Shown here in pieces: positions 7,946 to 16,457 of a stretch of 64,000 nucleotides of DNA (the first letter of the stretch is position 1; each line of letters begins with the position of its first letter). Origin of the DNA: Pelagerythrobacter marensis (lineage in GTDB: Bacteria; Pseudomonadota; Alphaproteobacteria; Sphingomonadales; Sphingomonadaceae); NCBI RefSeq assembly GCF_001028625.1, contig NZ_CP011805.1, positions 496,001-560,000 on the forward strand. Reading direction: 5' to 3'. The translations under genes were made by a program, and so were the position numbers. The notes beneath the pieces were generated by a model, which was not told the origin of the DNA, made no database searches, and saw nothing but the letters and a program-made list of their open reading frames with translations.

Positions 7946-10011
7946 CCGAAAACACCGATCACCCCTTCTTCGACCGACGCACGCATGGCTTCGTGCGCGT
8001 CGCCACCGCCACCCCGCGCGTCCGCACGGCCGACGTGTCCGGGAACGTGGAAGGCATCCTTGCCGAATGGCGCAAGGGGCATGGCGCGGGGGCGGACGTT
8101 GTCCTCTATCCCGAGCTGTGCCTGTCGTCCTACGCCCTTGACGACCTGCACCTGCAATCGGCGCTGCTTGAGGCAGTGGAACGCGGGATTGCCGACTTGA
8201 TCGAGGCGAGCCGCGAGCTGTCGCCGGTGGCCGTGATCGGCGCGCCGCTGCGGCGCAACGGGCGGATCTACAATTGCGCGCTCGCCATCGCCGGCGGGCG
8301 CCTGCTGGGCGTTGTGCCCAAGAGCTTCCTGCCCAATTACCGCGAGTTTTATGAAAAGCGCTGGTTCGCCCACGGCCGCAATTGCGTGGGCCTGGCGATC
8401 GACGTGAACGGCCAAAGCGTACCCTTCGGCACCGATTTGCTGTTCGAAGCGCCCGAGAGGCCGGGCTTCTGTTTCGCGATGGAAATCTGCGAAGATCTTT
8501 GGGCGCCCGATCCACCATCGACACGGGCCGCGCTGGCGGGGGCGACGATCGTTCTCAACCTGTCCGCTTCCAACATTACCATCGGCAAGTCCGACGAACG
8601 GCACATGTTGTGCCGGATGCAGTCGAGCCGCGCGGTCTGCGCCTACGCCTATTCAGCCGCGGGCCACGGGGAAAGCACGACCGACCTCGCTTGGGACGGG
8701 CAGGGCATGGTCTACGAGTTGGGCGATCTTTTGGTCGAAAGCTCCCGCTTCGATCTCGAACCCGAACTGTGTCTGGCCGATGTCGATACGCGCCGCGTGC
8801 TGGGCGACCGGATGCGGATGCAGACCTTCGGCGACGCGGCGGAGGCTGCCGGACGGCCGGAGGACATGGTGCGCCGGATCCGCTTCGACGCACCGGCCAC
8901 ACCCGCGCCCGACGATCGCCTGCTGCGCCCGATCCGCCGGTTCCCCTTCGTCCCCAACCGCGCGCACAAGCTGGATGAGGATTGTTTCGAAGCGTTCAAC
9001 ATCCAGGTCGATGCCCTGCTGCGCCGGTTCCGGGCGACCAACGGCAAGCACATGATCCTGGGCGTTTCGGGCGGGCTCGATTCGACCCATGCCCTGCTGG
9101 TCGCGGCCAAGGTCTGCGACCGGCTGGGCCTGCCGCGCACCACCATTCGCGGATATACGATGCCCGGTTTCGGCACATCCGACAGCACGAAGTCCAACGC
9201 CTGGAAACTGATGAAGGCGACGGGCATCACGGCAGAAGAAATCGACATCAGGCCCGCCGCCACCCGAATGCTGGAGGATATCGGCCACGCGTTCGCCGAT
9301 GGCGAACCGGTTTACGACACCACGTTCGAGAACGTGCAGGCCGGGCTGCGCACCGATTATCTGTTCCGTCTGGCCGGACAGCATTCGGGCTTCGTGCTGG
9401 GAACGGGCGACCTGTCCGAACTGGCGCTGGGCTGGTGCACTTATGGCGTTGGCGACCAGATGAGCCACTATGCGGTCAATTCCGGCGTTCCCAAGACGCT
9501 GATCCAGTATCTGATCCGCTGGGCCACCCGGACCGACCAGTTCGACCCGGAAACCGATGCCGTGCTGGAGGCGATCGTCGATACCGAGATCAGCCCCGAA
9601 CTCGTGCCGGCGGGCGAAGATGGCGAGATCCAGAGCACCGAAAGCACGATCGGTCCTTACGAGCTGAACGATTTCTTCCTCCACCACACGATCCGCTGGG
9701 GCCAGTCACCCAGCCACGTCGCCTTCCTGGCCTGGCATGCCTGGCGCGACGCGAAGCTGGGGCTGTGGCCGGCCGAGTTCCCCGAAGCGGCGAAGAACGA
9801 ATACGATCTGGCGACGATCGCCCACTGGCTGGAACGGTTCCTCCAGCGGTTCTTCGCCTTCAGCCAGTTCAAGCGCAGCGCGCTGCCCAATGGCCCGAAA
9901 GTCAGCCCCGGCGGTGCGTTAAGCCCGCGCGGCGACTGGCGCGCACCCAGCGATGCCGTCGCCGGGCCGTGGCTGGAGGAACTGCGGCGTAATCTGCCGC
10001 CGGCTCTCTGA
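7942..10011 (+). CDS. nadE: glutamine-dependent NAD+ synthetase
   Basis: A 689-residue two-domain enzyme that amidates nicotinic acid adenine dinucleotide to NAD+, using glutamine and ATP. The N-terminal nitrilase-type glutaminase domain (about 15-300) has the triad Glu58 (YPELCLSSYAL), Lys127 (VPKSFLPNYREFYEKR) and Cys183 (EICEDLWAPD). The synthetase domain starts near residue 330 and carries the ATP pyrophosphatase loop SGGLDST. The length and layout match the mycobacterial-type long NadE. It is coupled by ATGA to pncC. Confidence 0.96.
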   Translation: MTENTDHPFFDRRTHGFVRVATATPRVRTADVSGNVEGILAEWRKGHGAGADVVLYPELCLSSYALDDLHLQSALLEAVERGIADLIEASRELSPVAVIGAPLRRNGRIYNCALAIAGGRLLGVVPKSFLPNYREFYEKRWFAHGRNCVGLAIDVNGQSVPFGTDLLFEAPERPGFCFAMEICEDLWAPDPPSTRAALAGATIVLNLSASNITIGKSDERHMLCRMQSSRAVCAYAYSAAGHGESTTDLAWDGQGMVYELGDLLVESSRFDLEPELCLADVDTRRVLGDRMRMQTFGDAAEAAGRPEDMVRRIRFDAPATPAPDDRLLRPIRRFPFVPNRAHKLDEDCFEAFNIQVDALLRRFRATNGKHMILGVSGGLDSTHALLVAAKVCDRLGLPRTTIRGYTMPGFGTSDSTKSNAWKLMKATGITAEEIDIRPAATRMLEDIGHAFADGEPVYDTTFENVQAGLRTDYLFRLAGQHSGFVLGTGDLSELALGWCTYGVGDQMSHYAVNSGVPKTLIQYLIRWATRTDQFDPETDAVLEAIVDTEISPELVPAGEDGEIQSTESTIGPYELNDFFLHHTIRWGQSPSHVAFLAWHAWRDAKLGLWPAEFPEAAKNEYDLATIAHWLERFLQRFFAFSQFKRSALPNGPKVSPGGALSPRGDWRAPSDAVAGPWLEELRRNLPPAL

Positions 10012-10014
10012 GGG

Positions 10015-10902
10015 ATGCCCGTTCGCGCGATTGCCATACTCGTCCTGTGCAATGTGATTTGGGCGTTGAACGTCGTGGTCAGCAAGATCGCGGTCGATCA
10101 GCTCGGCGCGCCGCCGCTCGCCTATGCCTTTGCGCGCTCGGCGCTGGTGATGATCGTCCTCCTTCCCCTGCTGCGCCCCCTGCCGACCGGACTGGGGCGG
10201 ATCATGCTGGTCGGGCTGGCGATCAGCGGCGGATCGTTCGCGCTCCTGTTCATGGGGCTGGAAACCGCCAGCCCTTCTTCCGCCGGTGTGGTCAGCCTGT
10301 CGGGCGCGCCGATGACGGTGCTGTTCGCGATCCTGTTTCTGGGGGAACGGGTGCGCTGGCGGCGCGGGCTGGGCATTGCGCTGGCCTTTGGCGGGGTCTT
10401 GCTATCGGTCATGTCCGACAGGGCGCTGGAGGCTGGGCCGGGCCTGATGCTGGTCTTCGCCTCCGCAGCCGTCGGCGCATTGGGCTCTGTTTTCGTCAAG
10501 CGGATCGATATTTCTTCCATCCGCCTTCAGGCATGGGCGGCGGTCGCTTCCAGCGTCGTCCTGCTGCCGTTGTCACTGACGATCGAGAGCAATCAGGTTG
10601 CGGCTTTCGCGCAGGAGCCGCTGCTGCTGGCCGGGTGCGTCGTTTTTGCCGGGCTGGTCGTGTCGGTCGGCGCGCACACGGCCTATTTCCGCATTCTGCA
10701 GGCGAACGATGCCAACGCCGTGGTCCCGATGACGCTGCTGACGCCGCTGTTCACAATTGCCCTGGGCGCCTGGCTGACGGGCGATCCGGTCGGTTACCGC
10801 CTGCTGCTGGGCGGGGCGATTGCGATTGCCGGGGTGGCGATCATCCTGGTTCGTCCGAGCGCCACCTTCACCAAGCGGTTCCTGGTGCGCAGCCGGCTGT
10901 AG
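10015..10902 (+). CDS. EamA/DMT-family transporter
   Basis: A 295-residue hydrophobic protein with about ten membrane segments in two repeated EamA halves (first half ending near LGERVRWRRGLGIALAFGGV, second near PLFTIALGAWLTGDPV). The drug/metabolite transporter superfamily usually exports amino acids or other small metabolites. It starts 3 bp after the nadE stop and is probably co-transcribed with it. It converges with ilvE across a 16-bp gap without an obvious terminator. Confidence 0.9.
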   Translation: MPVRAIAILVLCNVIWALNVVVSKIAVDQLGAPPLAYAFARSALVMIVLLPLLRPLPTGLGRIMLVGLAISGGSFALLFMGLETASPSSAGVVSLSGAPMTVLFAILFLGERVRWRRGLGIALAFGGVLLSVMSDRALEAGPGLMLVFASAAVGALGSVFVKRIDISSIRLQAWAAVASSVVLLPLSLTIESNQVAAFAQEPLLLAGCVVFAGLVVSVGAHTAYFRILQANDANAVVPMTLLTPLFTIALGAWLTGDPVGYRLLLGGAIAIAGVAIILVRPSATFTKRFLVRSRL

Positions 10903-10918
10903 CGGCGCGATTGCTCGC

Positions 10919-12016
10919 TTAGGATAGCTGCGTCATCCAGTCGTACGTATCGGCGACGCGACCGCGCTGAATGCCGACCAGCTTGTCGCGCAGCTTGGTG
11001 GTCAGCTGACCCGGCCCGCCGCTGCCGATGGTGAATTCGCCATCGCGCCCGGCGACCGTGCCGACCGGGGTGACGACTGCAGCGGTGCCGCAGGCCATCG
11101 TTTCGACCAGCCTGCCGCTGTTCGCATCGTCGCGCCACTGATCGATCGAATAAGGTTCTTCACGCACGGTCAACCCTTCTTCGCGCAGCAGGCGGATCAG
11201 GCTGTCGCGGGTGATGCCGGGCAGGATCGTGCCGGTCAGCGGGGGAGTAACGACGGTGCCATCGTCGAACACGAAGAACAGGTTCATCCCGCCCAGTTCC
11301 TCGATCCATTTCTTTTCGACTGCATCGAGGAACACGACCTGATCGCAGCCCTTTTCGATCGCTTCGGCCTGGGGCACCAGGCTGGCGGCATAGTTGCCCC
11401 CGGTCTTCGCCGCGCCGGTGCCGCCGGGCGCGGCGCGGGCGTAATCGCTGCTGACCCAGATCTTCACCGCAGGCGCGCCCGACTTGAAATAATTGCCCGC
11501 CGGGCTGGCGATCACGAGGTATTTGTACTGCCGCGCCGGGCGCACCCCAAGGAACGCCTCGCTCGCGAACATGAAGGGGCGCAGGTACAGCGATCCACCC
11601 TCGATCGTGGGGAACCAGTCCTGGTCCACGGCGATCAGGCGACGGATCGATTCGATGAACAATTCTTCCGGCAATTGCGGCATTGCCATGCGTTCGGCGC
11701 TGGCGTTGAAGCGGCGCGCGTTCGCCTCGGGCCGGAACAGCGCAATGCCGCCGTCTTCCTGGCGGTAGGCCTTCATACCTTCGAAGATTTCCTGCGCGTA
11801 ATGCAGCACCGCCGCTGCCGGGTCGAGCGTGATCGGTTCGCGGGGGCACACTCTCGCCGAATGCCAGCCATCCCCTTCGGAACCGATCCGATCAGCATCG
11901 TAATCGATCACGATCATGTGGTCGGTGAACAGCGTGCCGAAACCCGGGTTGGCAAGCGCCTCGTCGCGCGTGGCGGACGGGACGGGGGCGGCGTGGGGGA
12001 TGTGTTCGAAATCCAT
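10919..12016 (-). CDS. ilvE: branched-chain amino acid aminotransferase
   Basis: A 365-residue class IV PLP aminotransferase of the eukaryotic-like BCAT type. It catalyses the last step of valine, leucine and isoleucine synthesis with glutamate as amino donor. The PLP lysine is K204 in GTGAAKTGGNYA. EIFEGMKAYR, SLYLRPFMFA, and ACGTAAVVTPVG further on are family motifs. The 5' side carries a structured leader region with a tiny ORF (12116-12273), which may bear on its regulation. Confidence 0.95.
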   Translation of the reverse strand: MDFEHIPHAAPVPSATRDEALANPGFGTLFTDHMIVIDYDADRIGSEGDGWHSARVCPREPITLDPAAAVLHYAQEIFEGMKAYRQEDGGIALFRPEANARRFNASAERMAMPQLPEELFIESIRRLIAVDQDWFPTIEGGSLYLRPFMFASEAFLGVRPARQYKYLVIASPAGNYFKSGAPAVKIWVSSDYARAAPGGTGAAKTGGNYAASLVPQAEAIEKGCDQVVFLDAVEKKWIEELGGMNLFFVFDDGTVVTPPLTGTILPGITRDSLIRLLREEGLTVREEPYSIDQWRDDANSGRLVETMACGTAAVVTPVGTVAGRDGEFTIGSGGPGQLTTKLRDKLVGIQRGRVADTYDWMTQLS

Positions 12017-12115
12017 GCGCGCCGGTTAATGCGCGGCAGCGCGCAGGGCAAGTCCATCCTCTTGGCATGGACGCACGCGGGCGGATGGCCGGGCGAAGTC
12101 CTGCCCATAAATGAG

Positions 12116-12210
12116 AAGGGCAGCTCCGCCCGTCGGGGAACTGCCCTTCGCATGGTCAGCGGCCGATAGCGCCGCTCACTTAGCCTCTATCGCTGTCTGG
12201 TCAGCGATAG
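12116..12210 (-). promoter_or_regulatory. candidate attenuator-like leader RNA of ilvE (three hairpins)
   Basis: In the leftward direction the order is as follows. Hairpin 1 has perfect 9-bp arms CTATCGCTG/CAGCGATAG (12202-12210 with 12187-12195). Hairpin 2 has arms AGCGGC/GCCGCT (12171-12176 with 12158-12163). Hairpin 3 has arms AAGGGCAG/CTGCCCTT (12141-12148 with 12116-12123). The loop of hairpin 2 carries CTATCG on the minus strand, which can pair with the CGATAG of the 3' arm of hairpin 1, so two alternative folds exist. The stop codon of the tiny ORF lies in the loop of hairpin 1. This resembles an attenuator or a small RNA; function is inferred only. Confidence 0.4.
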
Positions 12211-12257
12211 TGCCTCGTGCGGAAACGTACCGACCTCCCTGCTGAACCATGAGACAT
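12201..12257 (-). CDS. candidate 18-residue leader peptide on a perfect extended Shine-Dalgarno
   Basis: ATG 12255-12257 begins MSHGSAGRSVRFRTRHYR and ends at TGA 12201-12203. Just before it, GAAAGGAGGTGATCC (minus strand, 12273-12259) is complementary over 15 nt to the 3' tail of bacterial 16S rRNA. The peptide is basic and not rich in Ile, Leu or Val, so it is not a classical branched-chain attenuator peptide. A second overlapping frame from ATG 12250 (24 codons) is also possible. No family is recognised. Confidence 0.35.
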   Translation of the reverse strand: MSHGSAGRSVRFRTRHYR

Positions 12258-12412
12258 CGGATCACCTCCTTTCGCGCTATGAAAGCCAACCCCGCGTCTC
12301 ACCGCGGAGTGAGTGCCGCGTTCGCCGCCGGCCTCGAGCGTCAATTTGAGTCACTGGACTCGCGAAAACAAGCCTTGAAAAAAACTTATCCCACGTCAGA
12401 ATTGGTCGCTGT

Positions 12413-12441
12413 GGCTCGCGAGATTTCGCGAGCCATTTTTG
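12413..12441 (+). terminator. terminator-like hairpin
   Basis: The perfect arms GGCTCGCGA/TCGCGAGCC (12413-12421 and 12426-12434) are followed by ATTTTTG on the plus strand. It looks like an intrinsic terminator for rightward transcription, yet no credible rightward gene precedes it, so it may end a small RNA or simply lie beyond the lipoprotein gene on the other strand. Confidence 0.45.
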
Positions 12442-12460
12442 TTGGGTTTCGTGGGCGGGG

Positions 12461-13009
12461 TTACAGGCAATCTTCGATCACGCGCGTCATTTCCGGCCAT
12501 GCGGGAATGTAGAGCGTGGGGAGGCTGGGCGTTTCGACCGCGAACCGCCCTTTCGAAAACGCCATCGCCGCCAGCAGCGGATCGTTCGCCGGCAGGGTCG
12601 CGGCGATCGTCGGCAACTCGCGGCCCGCGATACTGGCGGAAAGGGTCCGCTGGCGCGTTTCGGTGCGAATGTGCATCGTCGCCTCGCCGCCCGCGGAACC
12701 CGCCCGGGTCAGGGTGATTGCACGCTGGGCCGGGTTACAGGTGAGCGCGAAAGCCGCCTCGCTGCTGGCGGGACCAAAGACGGCTTGAGATCTGCCGTCG
12801 GTCGTCCGCAGGTGCCAGTCGCCCGGTGTCGCGGGGGCATCCATCCAGTTTTCGTAAACCGGTTGCGCGACCGGGGGCGGCGTAGGGGCGGGCGAAGGTG
12901 CGGGTGATGGCGGCACCGGGGTGGGCTCCGGCGCAGGCTGGACGCAGCCCGCCAGCGTGAGGCAGGCGGCGAAGGCGATGGCACGGTTACGGGTCAAGCG
13001 AATCTCCAA
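12461..13009 (-). CDS. putative lipoprotein with Pro-rich linker
   Basis: A 182-residue protein. The N-terminus is a lipoprotein signal with lipobox LAGC (Cys about 22), followed by a Pro/Ala-rich stretch (VQPAPEPTPVPPSPAPSP) typical of a flexible tether, and a globular domain from about residue 50. The domain has a Cys near TCNPAQRAITL and a C-terminal Cys (IEDCL) that could form a disulfide. No known function is recognised. It is divergent from tlyA with a 42-bp gap. Confidence 0.8.
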   Translation of the reverse strand: MEIRLTRNRAIAFAACLTLAGCVQPAPEPTPVPPSPAPSPAPTPPPVAQPVYENWMDAPATPGDWHLRTTDGRSQAVFGPASSEAAFALTCNPAQRAITLTRAGSAGGEATMHIRTETRQRTLSASIAGRELPTIAATLPANDPLLAAMAFSKGRFAVETPSLPTLYIPAWPEMTRVIEDCL

Positions 13010-13051
13010 GGTTTCTCAACCCGACAATGATCGCTAACCGCGTTCGGGTCC

Positions 13052-13789
13052 ATGCCTGCCAAGCAACGCCTCGATCAACTCCTTGTCGCGCGCGGCCTCG
13101 CCGAAAGCCGCACGCGTGCGCAAGCGCTGGTGATGGCGGGGCTGGTTTTTTCCGGTGAGACGAAGATGGCCAAGCCGGGCCAGCAACTGCGCGAAGATGC
13201 CCCGCTAGACGTGCGCGGGCGCGATCATCCGTGGGTTTCGCGCGGGGGGATCAAGCTGGCGCACGCGATCGACCATTTCGCGCTCGACCCTGCTGGCGCG
13301 GTGGCGATGGATGTCGGCAGTTCTACCGGCGGCTTCACCGATGTCCTTTTGTCGAAGGGCGCGGAACATGTCTTCGCGATCGACAGCGGGACGAACCAGC
13401 TCGCATGGAAGCTGCGGCAGGACCCGCGCGTTACCGTGCTGGAACAGACGAGCGCGCGCATTCTTACTGCCGCGCAGATCGATCGACCCTGCGGCTGGAT
13501 CGTTTGCGACGCGTCCTTCATTTCGCTGGCCAAGGTGCTGGAAAGACCGATGGAACTGGCCGCACCGCAATGCCGGCTGGTCGCGCTGATCAAGCCGCAG
13601 TTCGAGGTAGGGCGCGAGGAAGTGGGGAAAGGCGGCGTGGTGCGCGATCCGGCGCTGCATGCGCGCGTTTGCGACGAAGTGCGCGAGTGGCTGGCCGATG
13701 CGGGCTGGATGGTGGGAGGGATCGTCGAAAGTCCGATCACCGGCCCGGAAGGCAATGTGGAATTCCTCGTTTCGGCCACGCGCGGCTGA
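13052..13789 (+). CDS. tlyA: TlyA-family rRNA 2'-O-methyltransferase (hemolysin A family)
   Basis: A 245-residue protein with an S4 RNA-binding domain at about 3-60 (RLDQLLVARGLAESRTRAQA) and a FtsJ-like Rossmann methyltransferase domain with SAM motif AMDVGSSTGGFTDVLL. Mycobacterial TlyA 2'-O-methylates 16S and 23S rRNA cytidines, and short alphaproteobacterial homologues are annotated alike. It is a stand-alone gene on the plus strand. Confidence 0.92.
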   Translation: MPAKQRLDQLLVARGLAESRTRAQALVMAGLVFSGETKMAKPGQQLREDAPLDVRGRDHPWVSRGGIKLAHAIDHFALDPAGAVAMDVGSSTGGFTDVLLSKGAEHVFAIDSGTNQLAWKLRQDPRVTVLEQTSARILTAAQIDRPCGWIVCDASFISLAKVLERPMELAAPQCRLVALIKPQFEVGREEVGKGGVVRDPALHARVCDEVREWLADAGWMVGGIVESPITGPEGNVEFLVSATRG

Positions 13790-13905
13790 ATCGCGGCCAT
13801 CCCGGGGCGGCACAGTTCGTGCGCGCGTGCTTGCGCGGGGCCGGGGCTGCCGTCAGTATCGCCGCCGTTGATTCGACCGGGTCACGGTATTTTCGGGGGA
13901 AATAG

Positions 13906-14457
13906 ATGACCGCTCTCGCTTCGCGCGGACAATTGCGCGCCAGCTTCATCCGCTGGGCGCTTTTCGCGGTGCCGGTCTGCCTCCTGCTCGGTGTTTTGCC
14001 CGGACGGATATGGACTGCCGACAGCGAATGGTTCCGCGCGCTTGCCAAGCCCGGGATATTCCCCGAACCGATGTGGTTCGGCATCGTCTGGACCCTTCTT
14101 TTCGTGCTGATGGGCCTCGCACTGGCTCTGATACTCAGCGCCTGGGGCGCGCGTGGACGTAGCGCGGCGATCGCCGTGTTTGCAGTGCAGTTCGTAGTCA
14201 ACCTGGCCTGGACGCCGGCTTTCTTCGGTGCCCATCAGATGACTGCCGCGCTCGGCATTCTCTTGGCGCTGGACGTGCTCGTCGTCGTGACGATCGTGCT
14301 GTTCTGGCGCGTGCGCCGGCTGGCCGGGGTGCTCCTGCTGCCCTATCTCGCCTGGATTCTGTTCGCGACTGCGCTCAATTACGAATTTCTGCGGATGAAC
14401 CCTGCGGCTGACGGGGCCAGTGGTGGCAGCGGTGCGGTGGAACGGATCGCCATCTGA
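13906..14457 (+). CDS. tspO: TspO/MBR (translocator protein) family membrane protein
   Basis: A 183-residue protein with about five membrane segments and the conserved TspO features: LAKPGIFPEPMWFGIVWTLL, FVVNLAWTPAFFG and LLPYLAWILFATALNYEFLR. The family binds porphyrins and cholesterol-like ligands. In alphaproteobacteria it links to tetrapyrrole and photosynthesis-gene regulation or oxidative stress. The C-terminal tail (ADGASGGSGAVER) is extra and polar. Confidence 0.93.
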   Translation: MTALASRGQLRASFIRWALFAVPVCLLLGVLPGRIWTADSEWFRALAKPGIFPEPMWFGIVWTLLFVLMGLALALILSAWGARGRSAAIAVFAVQFVVNLAWTPAFFGAHQMTAALGILLALDVLVVVTIVLFWRVRRLAGVLLLPYLAWILFATALNYEFLRMNPAADGASGGSGAVERIAI

Positions 14458-14518
14458 TCGCCCGCCAGGCGGCCGCTTGGGGCTGGACAATAAAACGCCG
14501 CAGGCCCATCTGGAGGCC

Positions 14519-14770
14519 ATGCAGAGCCAGAACCCGATGATCGCCGATTTCGTCAAGCTGCTGAACGGCGCGGCAGGCACTTTCGCCGGCATGACCCGTG
14601 AAGCGCGCGAGAGTGCACGCGAACGGGTCAAGGAAGCGATGGGCGGAATGGATTTCGTCAGCCGCGAGGAATTCGATGCGGTGAAGGAAATGGCCGCCCG
14701 TGCTCGCGAGGAGAACGAGGCGCTGGCCGACCGCATCGCCGCGCTGGAAGCGCGCATCGGCGGCGGCTGA
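14519..14770 (+). CDS. ubiK: UbiK-family accessory factor (BMFP domain)
   Basis: An 83-residue, mostly helical protein. The N-terminus MQSQNPMIADFVKLLNGAAG and the C-terminal coiled coil (VSREEFDAVKEMAARAREEN) match the YqiC/UbiK family, a membrane-fusogenic factor assisting ubiquinone biosynthesis. The ATG at 14519 is chosen from homologous N-termini. GGAGG lies only 2 nt before it, which is closer than usual. The frame is open further upstream. Confidence 0.85.
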   Translation: MQSQNPMIADFVKLLNGAAGTFAGMTREARESARERVKEAMGGMDFVSREEFDAVKEMAARAREENEALADRIAALEARIGGG

Positions 14771-14799
14771 CGGATACTGCGCCAACGCGGGAGTGCGCG

Positions 14800-15402
14800 T
14801 TGCAACTGAATGCCACTGCCATTGTCGTCGCCGCGCGTGCGCACGGGGAAACGGCGGTCATCGTGCGGGCCATGACCGAAGAGCATGGCCTTGTGGCCGG
14901 CTACGTAGCGGGCGGACGAGGGCGTACGTTGCGGCCGGTGGTCATCCCCGGCAATGTGGTGGCAATCGACCTGCGCGCGCGGTCTGAAAGCCAGTTGCCG
15001 TTTGCCCGCCTCGAACTGGTTGAAAGCCGCGGGCCCTGGTTGGGTGAGCCCTTGCCCGCCGCGGCGATAGGCTGGGTCACCGCGCTGACCGCAACCGCTC
15101 TGCCGGAGCGCAACGCCTATCCCAATCTTTACAATGCACTCTCGGCGGTTCTCGATGCGATTTGTCATGCCCCCTCGGCGCGCGGCTGGCTTCAGGGCCT
15201 GGTCGCTTACGAAGCGCTGCTGCTGCGCGAGCTGGGATATGGCGGTGCGCCGCCGCGCGCCGAAGCGGGGCTTGAGCCGCTGCTGGAAATCTTTGCCGCG
15301 CACGGGCCCCTGCTCGAACGCTACCTGCTTGCCGACCGGCGGGGCGATGTTATGTCCGCGCGGACTATGCTGCGCGAGCGATTGGGGCGAATGAGAACAT
15401 GA
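14800..15402 (+). CDS. recO: DNA repair protein RecO
   Basis: A 200-residue protein beginning at TTG 14800 (GGGAG upstream). The N-terminal OB fold is visible (ATAIVVAARAHGETAVIV; GLVAGYVAGGRG), followed by the helical C-terminal domain (GLVAYEALLLRELGYG). RecO loads RecA on SSB-coated DNA with RecR in gap repair. The zinc-binding Cys cluster present in many RecO proteins is not visible. The stop overlaps the leuB start (ATGA). Confidence 0.9.
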   Translation: MQLNATAIVVAARAHGETAVIVRAMTEEHGLVAGYVAGGRGRTLRPVVIPGNVVAIDLRARSESQLPFARLELVESRGPWLGEPLPAAAIGWVTALTATALPERNAYPNLYNALSAVLDAICHAPSARGWLQGLVAYEALLLRELGYGGAPPRAEAGLEPLLEIFAAHGPLLERYLLADRRGDVMSARTMLRERLGRMRT

Positions 15403-16457
15403 AGATTGCGGTATTTCCCGGCGACGGGATCGGGCCCGAGGTTACGCACGAGGCGGTCCGCGTGCTTCAGGCGCTCGACTTGCCCGGCCTGACCCTGTTC
15501 GAAGGCGACGTAGGCGGCATCGCCTATCGCCGCCACGGCCACCCGCTGCCGCCCGAAACGCTGGAAATGGCGCGCGCCGCCGATGCGGTGCTGTTTGGCG
15601 CAGTCGGCGATCCGTCGTGCGACGGGCTGGAGCGGCACTTGCGGCCCGAGCAGGCGATCCTGGGCTTGCGGGCCGAACTGGGCCTGTTCGCCAATCTGCG
15701 CCCAGCCACGACCTTTCCCGGCCTCGAAGGCATGTCGGCGCTGCGGCCCGAGATCGCGGCCGCGATCGACCTGCTGATCGTGCGCGAGCTGAACGGCGAT
15801 GTCTATTTCGGCGACAAGGGCACCCGCACGCTCGACGATGGGCAGCGGCAGGGCTGGGACATGATGGCCTATGCCGAAGGCGAAGTGCGCCGGATCGCCC
15901 ATCTCGCCTTCCGTGCGGCGCAGGGGCGCAAGAGGCGGCTGGTCAGCGTGGACAAGGCCAATGTCCTCGAAACCAGCCAGCTGTGGCGCGACGTGGTGAA
16001 CGAGCTCGCGCCCGAATATCCCGGCGTGACGCTGGAGCACATGTATGTCGACAACGCGGCGATGCAGCTGGTGCGCGAGCCGGGGCGGTTCGACGTGATC
16101 GTTACCGGCAACCTGTTCGGCGATATCCTGTCCGATCAGGCGAGCATGTGCGTGGGTTCGATCGGGCTTCTCGCCAGTGCCTCGCTCGGCGAGCGGGAGA
16201 CTGCATTCGGCACCTTCGGCCTTTACGAGCCGATCCATGGCAGCGCCCCCGACATTGCCGGGCAGGGGCGGGCGAACCCGATGGCAACGATCCTTTCCGC
16301 GGCCATGATGCTGCGCCATTCCTTCGGCCGCGAAGCCGATGCCGCGCGGATCGAGAGCGCGGTGGCGCGCGCGCTGGCCGACGGGGTGCGCGGGGGCGAC
16401 CTGGGCGGGGAGGCCGGGACCGCCGCAATCGGCGATGCGGTGCTGGAGCGCCTTTGA
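15399..16457 (+). CDS. leuB: 3-isopropylmalate dehydrogenase
   Basis: A 352-residue enzyme of leucine biosynthesis that oxidatively decarboxylates 3-isopropylmalate with NAD+. Family signatures are present: FPGDGIGPEVTHEAVRVL, IVRELNGDVYFGDKG, SVDKANVLETSQLWRDVV and NLFGDILSDQASMCVGSIG. It is coupled to recO upstream by ATGA overlap and to the glycosyltransferase downstream by TTGA overlap. It is a somewhat orphaned Leu gene, as leuC and leuD are not in the window. Confidence 0.96.
   Translation: MKIAVFPGDGIGPEVTHEAVRVLQALDLPGLTLFEGDVGGIAYRRHGHPLPPETLEMARAADAVLFGAVGDPSCDGLERHLRPEQAILGLRAELGLFANLRPATTFPGLEGMSALRPEIAAAIDLLIVRELNGDVYFGDKGTRTLDDGQRQGWDMMAYAEGEVRRIAHLAFRAAQGRKRRLVSVDKANVLETSQLWRDVVNELAPEYPGVTLEHMYVDNAAMQLVREPGRFDVIVTGNLFGDILSDQASMCVGSIGLLASASLGERETAFGTFGLYEPIHGSAPDIAGQGRANPMATILSAAMMLRHSFGREADAARIESAVARALADGVRGGDLGGEAGTAAIGDAVLERL

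Larger units (their letters stand above)
12017..12460. other. 444-bp gap upstream of ilvE holding a structured element
   Basis: No ordinary gene is seen here. Read on the minus strand (towards ilvE), it holds a 15-nt Shine-Dalgarno-like sequence, an 18-codon ORF and three hairpins between 12273 and 12116. A separate perfect 9-bp hairpin followed by TTTTT, readable as a plus-strand terminator, lies at 12413-12441. An 87-codon plus-strand frame across the region has no good ribosome site and is not credited. Confidence 0.6.

Noticed and set aside
12259..12273. GGATCACCTCCTTTC on the plus strand looks like the 3' end of a 16S rRNA gene
   Set aside because: Nothing upstream resembles 16S rRNA; on the minus strand it serves as a perfect Shine-Dalgarno for a tiny ORF.
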